A program made the translations under genes and the position numbers. Under the pieces are notes generated by a model. That model had not been told where the DNA came from, did not search any database, and worked only from the letters and a program-made list of their open reading frames with translations. Source: Pararhodobacter marinus (GTDB lineage: Bacteria > Pseudomonadota > Alphaproteobacteria > Rhodobacterales > Rhodobacteraceae). From it: a DNA stretch of 64,000 nucleotides. Numbering within the stretch: position 1 is the first letter of the stretch; the number at the start of each line of letters is the position of its first letter. Shown one piece after another: positions 58,077 through 64,000 of this stretch. Location of the stretch: assembly GCF_003122215.1 (NCBI RefSeq), contig NZ_QEYD01000011.1:62001-126000 (forward strand), read 5' to 3'.

Positions 58077-58676
58077 ATGTCCTTCACCCTTCCCGATCTC
58101 CCCTATGCCCACGACGCGCTGGCCGCTCTCGGCATGTCGAAGGAGACGCTCGAGTACCACCACGACATTCACCACAAGGCCTATGTCGACAACGGCAACA
58201 AGCTGATTGCCGGCACCGAGTGGGAAGGCAAGTCGGTGGAAGAAATCGTCAAGGGCACCTACCAGGCGAATGCCGTGGCGCAGAACGGCATCTTCAACAA
58301 TGCCTCGCAGCACTGGAACCACACCCAGTTCTGGGAAATGATGGGCCCGGGCGAAGCCGGCATGCCGGGTGAGCTGGAAAAAGCGATCACCGAAAGCTTC
58401 GGCTCAGTCGACAAGTTCAAGGAAGACTTCTCTGCCGCCGGTGCCGGTCAGTTCGGTTCGGGCTGGGCGTGGCTGGTCAAGGACAAGGACGGCTCGCTGA
58501 AAGTCACCAAGACCGAGAACGGCGTGAACCCGCTCTGCTTCGGCCAGACCGCGCTTCTGGGCTGCGACGTGTGGGAGCATTCGTATTACATCGACTTCCG
58601 CAACAAGCGCCCGGCCTATCTGTCGAACTTCCTCGACAAGCTGGTGAACTGGGAAAACGTGGCCTCGCGCCTGTAA
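58077..58676 (+). CDS. sodB: Superoxide dismutase, Fe/Mn family
   Basis: The 199-residue enzyme has the four metal ligands in family positions: H26-equivalent in YHHDIHHKAYVD, H in NNASQHWNHTQFW, and D/H in DVWEHSYYIDFRNKRP. The sequence ASQHWNHTQFWEMM and GSGWAWLV is iron-type-like; the metal cannot be fixed from sequence alone. I used the ATG at 58077, giving MSFTLPDLPYAHDALA. A strong terminator follows. Confidence 0.95.
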   Translation: MSFTLPDLPYAHDALAALGMSKETLEYHHDIHHKAYVDNGNKLIAGTEWEGKSVEEIVKGTYQANAVAQNGIFNNASQHWNHTQFWEMMGPGEAGMPGELEKAITESFGSVDKFKEDFSAAGAGQFGSGWAWLVKDKDGSLKVTKTENGVNPLCFGQTALLGCDVWEHSYYIDFRNKRPAYLSNFLDKLVNWENVASRL

Positions 58677-58717
58677 TCCCGTCTGGATTTGCCGGTCCTT
58701 CGGGGCCGGCCCTGAAA

Positions 58718-58746
58718 CCCCGTGCCGCAAGGCGCGGGGTTTTTGC
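58718..58746 (+). terminator. Rho-independent terminator after sodB
   Basis: CCCCGTGCC-GCAA-GGCGCGGGG (9 pairs, one T-G wobble) is followed by TTTTT. Confidence 0.88.
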
Positions 58747-58846
58747 GTTGCTGCGCCCTTCCGCCGAGACCCGTCCCCGGTGCAACCGCCGGCGGAACCC
58801 CGGGGTGTTCCGCGCGTTTTCCTGTCAGCATGAAAGGAGGCTCACC

Positions 58847-59071
58847 ATGGCTGAACGACTGCGCTCGCAGGACGGTACGCGCGACACCGACGCCATCCTC
58901 AACGACGACGAAGGCACCGGCCCCGCCGGTCAGCAAGGCAGCGCGGGGGGCAACCTTCAGCGCAAGATCGGCACGCGGGACGAAAAGAAGCGGGTCGACG
59001 AGACCTCGGCCGGGGCAACCCGTCCGCTGGGCGGCGACCAGGACGATAGCGGCGACAAGGAGAAGATGTGA
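58847..59071 (+). CDS. Small hydrophilic protein, probably disordered
   Basis: The 74-residue product is almost only polar (D, E, G, Q, K, R, T), with no hydrophobic core, and is probably disordered. Strong AAAGGAGG precedes the ATG. It overlaps the next start by one base (TGATG), so it is translationally coupled to the host-attachment-family gene. Function unknown; a stress role is possible. Confidence 0.72.
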   Translation: MAERLRSQDGTRDTDAILNDDEGTGPAGQQGSAGGNLQRKIGTRDEKKRVDETSAGATRPLGGDQDDSGDKEKM

Positions 59072-59526
59072 TGACCGAACTCACGCAGGGCACCTGGGTT
59101 CTGGTCGCCGACGGGCAGAAGGCGCTTTTCCTGCGCAACGAGATGGATGCGCAGGATCCGATGCTGGAAGTGATCCGGATCGAGGAGCAGGATAACCCCG
59201 CCGACCGCGAACAGGCGACGGACAAGCCCGGGCGGATGAACGACACCGGCGTTCAGCAGCGCTCGGCTCTGGCCGAGACGGATTTCCACAAGCTGGCGAA
59301 AGAGCAATTCGCCGACGAGCTGGCCGAGATCCTGTACAAGCAGGCGCACAAGGGTCGGTTCGAGCGCCTGGTGATCGTCGCACCGCCGGTGGTGCTGGGC
59401 GAGCTGCGCGCCAAGCTGCACAAGGAAGTCGCCGCGCGCGTTGTGGCCGAGCTGGACAAGACGCTGACCAACCATCCGATCGACAAGATCGAGGCGATCG
59501 TGAAGGGCGAGCTGGAAAGCGCGTGA
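59071..59526 (+). CDS. Host attachment-family protein
   Basis: The 151-residue protein opens TELTQGTWVLVADGQKALFLRN and has LAKEQFADELAEILYKQAHKGRFERLVIVAPPVVLGELRAKLHKEV. This belongs to the 'required for attachment to host cells' family, related to release-factor eRF1-like domains. A terminator closes the transcript. The role in a free-living bacterium is unclear. Confidence 0.85.
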   Translation: MTELTQGTWVLVADGQKALFLRNEMDAQDPMLEVIRIEEQDNPADREQATDKPGRMNDTGVQQRSALAETDFHKLAKEQFADELAEILYKQAHKGRFERLVIVAPPVVLGELRAKLHKEVAARVVAELDKTLTNHPIDKIEAIVKGELESA

Positions 59527-59549
59527 TCCAAGATCTGACTTAAGGTCGG

Positions 59550-59584
59550 CCGCCCCGGATGCCTTTCCGGGGCGGTTTTTCTTT
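59550..59584 (+). terminator. Rho-independent terminator
   Basis: CCGCCCCGGA-TGCCTT-TCCGGGGCGG has a 10-bp perfect stem followed by TTTTTCTTT. Confidence 0.92.
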
Positions 59585-59592
59585 GGTGGTCT

Positions 59593-59617
59593 TCAGGTCA
59601 GGTCAGGTCAGGTCAGG
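59593..59617 (+). repeat. Tandem pentanucleotide repeat (TCAGG)
   Basis: TCAGG is repeated about five times, with a final slightly changed unit (GGCAGG). It lies between a terminator and a convergent gene. Slippage could make it variable between isolates, though no reading frame or promoter is affected. Confidence 0.7.
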
Positions 59618-59694
59618 GCAGGGCGCGTCGCGGGGGGCATCGAGCCCCCCGCGACGCGGGCGCGACGGAGCGCGCGGCTGCGCCTGTGGCGGTG

Positions 59695-60732
59695 TCATGG
59701 CTCTTGGGGCGGCCATTGCAGATCGGCCCAGACCAGCGCGTGGACGCTGCCGGGCACCCGCGTCAGCCCGCCGTCGCGGACCCTGAGCCCGGACGCGGGC
59801 AGCAGGTAATCGACTCGCAGCGCGCCGGGCCCCTCCGGCTCGGGCCAGAGCGCGGTGGCGGCGCTGTCGGGTCCGCCGGGATCGAAGGGTGCGCGCGGGG
59901 CGGGGTCCTGCAGCGCGGGATGTGCCAGAAGGGCGCGGATGACCGCGCGTTCGCCATCGCCCGCCCCGGGGTCGAGATTGGCGTTGCCCATCAGCACGAA
60001 AGGGCCGGTCGGGGGCGCGGTGGACAGGCGCCAAAGCCAGAACGCCGTCTCATCGGCATTGCGCGCGCGGTTGCGCCCGTATGGGCCGCCGAAGACGGGG
60101 GGGCCGGCGTGCCACGCCCAGATCGTCAGGGGCGTTTCGGGCGTCTCGAGCGTTACCTCCCAATGGCCGGTGGTTGACAGGCGCTGGATCTCGTAGATCT
60201 CGGGCGCGGGGAAAAGCCGGCCGTCGACGCGCGGGGTGCGGGCGTCGGGCAGGTCGCGCCACAGAAAGGCCGAGTGGTCGGTCGTCCCGGCGACGGGATA
60301 GCGCGAGAGCAACGCCATGCCGCCCGCGCCGCGGAACCGGCCCCAGCCCTGCGCATCGTCGCCTTCGCCCAACCGTCCGTCGCCGTCGAGGTCGCGCCCG
60401 GTGGCAAGCCCGGTATTGGGCGGCGGGGCATGGGCATGGGGCAGCGGCCAGCCCGCCTGCGCGATGGCGTCGCGCAGGGCGGACAGGCTGCGCAGGTCGC
60501 GGTCATGGTCGATATCGAGGAGCAGAAGAACGTCGGGACGAAGCTGCGCGATGGCGGAGGTGACGGCGACGACATCCTCGGCCCCGCGCCGGATGTCGCG
60601 CAGCAAGAGACCCGGCCCGTTACGGCCGAGGCCGGTGTGATAGACGGCGAGCCGTAATGTCTGCGCGGCGAGGGGAGAGGCAAGCAAAGCGACCAGCAGA
60701 AAGGCGGTCGCGATCCGTATCAAGGCTGACAC
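59695..60732 (-). CDS. Exported endonuclease/exonuclease/phosphatase-family protein
   Basis: The 345-residue protein has a signal peptide (SALIRIATAFLLVALLASPLAAQ). EEP motifs follow: LRLAVYHTGLGRNGPG, LRPDVLLLLDIDHDRD, GGMALLSRYPV, and the C-terminal FVLMGNANLDPG and LRVDYLLPASGL. The usual GDFNxxP reads GNANLDPG, so metal or catalytic details are altered. The start is a GTG at 60732, chosen for the signal peptide. Confidence 0.8.
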   Translation of the reverse strand: MSALIRIATAFLLVALLASPLAAQTLRLAVYHTGLGRNGPGLLLRDIRRGAEDVVAVTSAIAQLRPDVLLLLDIDHDRDLRSLSALRDAIAQAGWPLPHAHAPPPNTGLATGRDLDGDGRLGEGDDAQGWGRFRGAGGMALLSRYPVAGTTDHSAFLWRDLPDARTPRVDGRLFPAPEIYEIQRLSTTGHWEVTLETPETPLTIWAWHAGPPVFGGPYGRNRARNADETAFWLWRLSTAPPTGPFVLMGNANLDPGAGDGERAVIRALLAHPALQDPAPRAPFDPGGPDSAATALWPEPEGPGALRVDYLLPASGLRVRDGGLTRVPGSVHALVWADLQWPPQEP

Positions 60733-60806
60733 AATGTCAGAAGCCGTCAGAAGGCGATTGTCGTGCGGCACGCTCCATCCGGCGGCGCGGTGTCCATTTG
60801 GTGCCG

Positions 60807-61658
60807 TCAGGCGGCGGCGAAGGCGCTGCCTTCGCTGTCGGCGTAACGGCGGCGGCTGGCGCGGATCATCCGCGCCACGCGGGCCATCGCGACCCCGCGC
60901 ATGACCAGACAGGCCGGGATATAGGCCCACAGCACGATCCCCCACACATATCCCATGGGGGACAGCAGCGTGACCGGCTGGATCAGGATCCCGGATGCAA
61001 GGATGGCCCCCGGCAGCAAGAATGGCAGCACAAGCCCTAACACGATGTTAATGCGGGCATGGCGCTGCAGGCGCAGGACGACATCGTTGCCGGCGGTCGG
61101 GTCGAAGGTGGGCAGGTTGATCCAGACGTTGAACGGCCCCGTTCCCATCGGCCAGGCATTGAGCCGGATGGCGGTGACAAAGCCCAGAACCGTGGTCGCG
61201 GCCAGAACAAGCGCCAGCGCGGCGCCGTCGCGGACCAGGATGCCGTGCTCGGGCGGGACGCTGTCGGGCAGGGCGGCGGTGAGCAGGCTCACGGGGCTGA
61301 GCCCGAAATCGAGGATCTGCCCGCAAAGCCGCGCCGCGCTGGCCGTCAGGGCGCCCAGCATGCCCGGTTCGACCCCGTTGCGCTGCAGCAGCGACAGCAG
61401 GATCGCCATCACCGCCACCAGCGCGAAACGCGTCCGGTTGAACGGCGCGGCGAAGCGGAATTCGATCAGGCCGGGATAATCCGAGGCATATTCGGCAAAG
61501 ACGATCCCGCCCGCGAAGATCGCCAGCAGGATCAGGCTCTGGGCGGTTTCGGGCGCGGTCGAGGGGATGGCCATCGCCGGGAAGATCGCGAGCATGCCGA
61601 CCAGCAGGGCACGCGTCAGCGCACCCGGCATGTTCGATTTGCGTTTGCCGTCACCCAT
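60807..61658 (-). CDS. Multi-pass membrane protein of unknown function
   Basis: The 283-residue protein has about seven membrane segments, among them ALLVGMLAIFPAMAIP, LILLAIFAGGIVFAEY and GYVWGIVLWAYIPACLVM, and a basic C-terminus (RMIRASRRRY). It has no family I recognise. I used the ATG at 61658 (AAGGGG upstream); an upstream in-frame ATG adds 38 basic residues. It lies between leuD and the exported EEP gene on the same strand. Confidence 0.7.
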   Translation of the reverse strand: MGDGKRKSNMPGALTRALLVGMLAIFPAMAIPSTAPETAQSLILLAIFAGGIVFAEYASDYPGLIEFRFAAPFNRTRFALVAVMAILLSLLQRNGVEPGMLGALTASAARLCGQILDFGLSPVSLLTAALPDSVPPEHGILVRDGAALALVLAATTVLGFVTAIRLNAWPMGTGPFNVWINLPTFDPTAGNDVVLRLQRHARINIVLGLVLPFLLPGAILASGILIQPVTLLSPMGYVWGIVLWAYIPACLVMRGVAMARVARMIRASRRRYADSEGSAFAAA

Positions 61659-61847
61659 GCTCGATCCCCTTGCCGGCCGGTGATTGCCGGTGGAGTTTTT
61701 GCGGCGCCCGATGCGGGCGACCGCCTGCCTCAATTTTGCCACAATTGTGCCCATTTTCGTTGGACCCCGCAAGACTCAGCAGAAGCGTGATCCATCAAGG
61801 CGATAATTCCGAGGCGGAAATGTCGCAGGTTTGCAGCAACTTGAGGG

Positions 61848-61877
61848 CAAAAAAAAGGCGCCCTGTGGCGGGCGCCC
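61848..61877 (-). terminator. Rho-independent terminator of the leu operon
   Basis: On the minus strand, GGCGCCC-GCCACA-GGGCGCC (7-bp stem) is followed by TTTTTTTT. It ends the leuC-leuD unit just after leuD. Confidence 0.9.
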
Positions 61878-61901
61878 TAACAACTTGAGATTGTAGGGAA
61901 A

Positions 61902-62507
61902 TTACAGCCAAGGGAACTGCGTTTTGGCGCGCGATTCGTAGGCGTCGATTGCAGACACTTTTTCCAAACTGAGACCAATGTCGTCCAGACCGTTCATCAG
62001 GCAGTGTTTCCTGAACGGATCGACCTCGAACGAGAAGGTCTTGCCATCGGATGCGGTCACGGTCTGTTCTTCCAGGTCGACGGTCAGCCTTGCATTGGCA
62101 CCTTTGGTCGCGTCCTCCATCAGGTAGGTCACGGCCTCGGCCGGCAGCACCACGGGCAGGATGCCGTTCTTGAAGCAGTTGTTGAAGAAGATATCGGCAA
62201 AGCTGGTCGAGATGACGCATTTGATGCCGAAATCCTTCAGCGCCCAGGGAGCGTGTTCGCGCGACGAGCCGCAGCCGAAATTGTCGCCCGCGACGAGGAT
62301 CTCGGCCTCGCGGTAAGCGGGCTGGTTCAGCACGAAATCGGGGATCTCGTTGCCGTTGCGGTCGTAGCGCATCTCGTCGAACAGGTTCACGCCCAGCCCC
62401 GACCGCTTGATGGTCTTCAGGAATTGCTTGGGGATGATCATGTCGGTGTCGATATTGACCAGCGGCATGGGCGCCGCGATGCCGGTCAGCTTGGTGAATT
62501 TTTCCAT
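61902..62507 (-). CDS. leuD: 3-isopropylmalate dehydratase small subunit
   Basis: The 201-residue aconitase swivel-domain subunit opens with [30 protein letters not shown] and has [21 protein letters not shown] and [17 protein letters not shown]. It pairs with LeuC in leucine biosynthesis. The terminator lies 25 bases after the stop. Confidence 0.96.
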   Translation of the reverse strand: MEKFTKLTGIAAPMPLVNIDTDMIIPKQFLKTIKRSGLGVNLFDEMRYDRNGNEIPDFVLNQPAYREAEILVAGDNFGCGSSREHAPWALKDFGIKCVISTSFADIFFNNCFKNGILPVVLPAEAVTYLMEDATKGANARLTVDLEEQTVTASDGKTFSFEVDPFRKHCLMNGLDDIGLSLEKVSAIDAYESRAKTQFPWL

Positions 62508-62583
62508 CGTTGGTCTCCAGAAGACGGGCAGGGCCGTCTCAGATTACAAAGCGCGGGCCGGGGGCGGCCCGCAGGAAGACAGG

Positions 62584-63096
62584 TCAGGGGCGGCGGCTGG
62601 CCAGTCCCAGCGCGATCAGGCCCACGCCGTCGACCAGAAGCTGGATGCCCAGAAGCAGCCCCAGAAGGGCGGTGGCGGCGGCGGCGATGTTGCCGACGAC
62701 CAGGAAGCCGATCAGCACCGAGGCCGCGCCCGACAGAAGCAGGACCCAGAACAGCGGCGTTTCCCGCAGCCGCCAGGCCATGCCCAGCCGGATCGCGCCG
62801 GTGATCAGGAAAACGATTCCCACCAGCAGCGTCAGCGACACCACGCCGGCCAGCGGATCGGCAACCAGCGCGACCCCGGCCAACAGGCCCAGAAGCCCGA
62901 CAAAGCCGGTCCAGACCCGGTGCGGAACGCTGGTATCGAACACCGCGACCCAGAGTTGCAACACGCCGGCCAGCAGGAAGAACGCCCCCACAAGCGTGGT
63001 CACCGCGATCGAGGCGGCGAAGGGATTGGCAAGGGCAAGGCCCCCGCCAACCATCAGGACGATCCCCAGCAGGATCAGCAGCGTGCCGGGTTTCAT
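62584..63096 (-). CDS. HdeD family (DUF308) membrane protein
   Basis: The 170-residue protein has six membrane segments with the repeated DUF308 pattern (LLILLGIVLMVGGGLALANPFAAS, then LLGLLAGVALVADPLAGVVSLTLLVGIVFLITGAIRL). The start overlaps the leuC stop by one base (TGATG), so it is an insert in the leu operon. Related HdeD acts in acid stress in Escherichia coli, but the function is unproved here. Confidence 0.87.
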   Translation of the reverse strand: MKPGTLLILLGIVLMVGGGLALANPFAASIAVTTLVGAFFLLAGVLQLWVAVFDTSVPHRVWTGFVGLLGLLAGVALVADPLAGVVSLTLLVGIVFLITGAIRLGMAWRLRETPLFWVLLLSGAASVLIGFLVVGNIAAAATALLGLLLGIQLLVDGVGLIALGLASRRP

Positions 63097-64000
63097 CACG
63101 CCATCTCGCCCATCATTTCGCGCACATCGGTCAGATGCCCGGTGACGGCGGCCGCGGCGGCCATGGCCGGGCTCATCAGATGGGTGCGGCCCTTGAAGCC
63201 CTGGCGCCCCTCGAAATTGCGGTTCGAGGTCGAGGCGCAGCGCTCTTCGGGCGCCAGCTGGTCGGGGTTCATGGCCAGACACATCGAACAGCCTGCCATG
63301 CGCCATTCGGCGCCCGCGGCGATGAAGATGTCGGCCAGACCCTCTTCCTCGGCCTGCGCGCGCACCAGGCCCGAGCCCGGCACCACCATGCAGCGCACCC
63401 CCTCGGCGATCTTGCGGCCCTCCAGCACCGCCGCGGCGGCGCGCAGATCCTCGATCCGGCCATTGGTGCACGAGCCGATGAACACCGCGTCGATCTTCAC
63501 ATCGGTCAGCTTCATGCCCGGGGTCAGGCCCATATAGTCGAGCGAGCGCTGCGCCGCGCCGACCTTGCCGCCGGTGAAATCGCTGGCCGCGGGGACATTG
63601 GCCGAGATCGGCAGCACGTCCTCGGGCGAGGTGCCCCAGGTGACGACCGGCTCGATCTCTTCGCCTTTCAGCGTGACGACCTTGTCGAAATGCGCGCCTT
63701 CATCGGTGAACAGCGTCTTCCAGTAGGACAGCGCGGCCTCGAACGCGGCGCCTTTCGGGGCGTGGGGGCGGCCCTTCACATACTCGAAGGTCTTCTCGTC
63801 GGGCGCGATCAGACCGGCGCGCGCGCCGCCTTCGATCGCCATGTTGCAGACCGTCATGCGGCCTTCCATCGACAGATCGCGGATCGCTTCGCCGCAATAT
63901 TCGATGACATAGCCGGTGCCGCCCGCCGTGCCGGTCGCGCCGATCACCGCGAGGGTGATGTCCTTGGCGGTCACGCCCGGCTTCAGCTTGCCGGTGATCT
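63096..64000 (-). CDS. leuC: 3-isopropylmalate dehydratase large subunit (C-terminal part, 5' end outside)
   Basis: The visible ~301 residues are the C-terminal part of the aconitase-like large subunit that isomerises 2- to 3-isopropylmalate in leucine synthesis. The [4Fe-4S] cysteines lie in [15 protein letters not shown] and [40 protein letters not shown] is the conserved C-terminal block. The frame runs off the window end ([13 protein letters not shown] before the first internal ATG). Confidence 0.97.
   Translation of the reverse strand, partial: ITGKLKPGVTAKDITLAVIGATGTAGGTGYVIEYCGEAIRDLSMEGRMTVCNMAIEGGARAGLIAPDEKTFEYVKGRPHAPKGAAFEAALSYWKTLFTDEGAHFDKVVTLKGEEIEPVVTWGTSPEDVLPISANVPAASDFTGGKVGAAQRSLDYMGLTPGMKLTDVKIDAVFIGSCTNGRIEDLRAAAAVLEGRKIAEGVRCMVVPGSGLVRAQAEEEGLADIFIAAGAEWRMAGCSMCLAMNPDQLAPEERCASTSNRNFEGRQGFKGRTHLMSPAMAAAAAVTGHLTDVREMMGEMA

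Noticed and set aside
59593-59617. A CRISPR array
   Set aside because: The repeat unit is only five bases without spacers, and no cas genes are present.
1-64000. A mobile element or defence island
   Set aside because: No transposase, integrase, phage, restriction or toxin-antitoxin gene was found; composition and gene order look like core chromosome throughout.

Overview
The window is a chromosomal segment of a high-GC alphaproteobacterium, almost certainly of the Rhodobacter/Roseobacter group (Rhodobacterales). The evidence is the gene set and order: FnrL next to hemN, a usp/ccoNOQP-ccoGHIS cluster with FNR boxes, cysG-DUF2849-cysI-cysH-DUF934-fpr, mipZ, OhrR/Ohr, PiT, and interspersed repeats of a type I recall from this order. 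Coding density is very high, many genes are joined by ATGA or TGATG overlaps, and GTG starts are frequent. I saw no rRNA, tRNA, CRISPR array, insertion sequence or prophage. Both ends cut genes: rlmB on the left and leuC on the right.

Layout. 1-5.1 kb: end of rlmB, a possible small RNA, a CoA-binding protein, divergent ohrR/ohr with two palindromic operators, an alpha/beta hydrolase, gabD and an acetyltransferase. 5.3-10.7 kb: a six-gene assimilatory sulfur operon from siroheme synthesis to an iron-sulfur adenylyl-sulfate reductase, sulfite reductase and a ferredoxin/flavodoxin-NADP reductase. 10.8-14 kb: a 1067-residue exported repeat protein. 14.2-18.8 kb: a queuosine-precursor transporter, a structured RNA with an 18-codon ORF, arfB, NUDIX, a PiT phosphate carrier with a PHO box, and trhO. 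18.8-28.5 kb: rhomboid protease, then ffh, four tandem GNAT genes, chorismate mutase, rpsP, rimM, trmD, and later rplS and rpmE.

28.5-41.8 kb: a membrane protein, mipZ, a photolyase-like protein that seems to have lost catalytic residues, DUF2256, an ArsR/SRPBCC operon, malate synthase G, a hydrolase-fold protein without its nucleophile, a VTT-PAP2-LssY fusion and a PuuD-like hydrolase. 41.8-58.7 kb is the oxygen-response part: hemN and fnrL share one FNR box, and usp, ccoNOQP and ccoGHIS carry three more, so FnrL probably controls microaerobic respiration and anaerobic haem synthesis from here. sodB follows. 58.8-64 kb: a disordered small protein with a host-attachment-family protein, an exported endonuclease/phosphatase-fold protein, a membrane protein, and leuC-HdeD-leuD.

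The best candidates for something undescribed are the structured RNA at 14.88-15.10 kb, two repeat families whose copies preserve hairpins (one with compensatory changes), the possible C/U-rich-loop small RNA at 0.48-0.57 kb, the 1067-residue repeat protein, and two apparent pseudoenzymes. Roughly 0.3 kb gaps are covered in the entries for 14879-15102 and 27568-27816.
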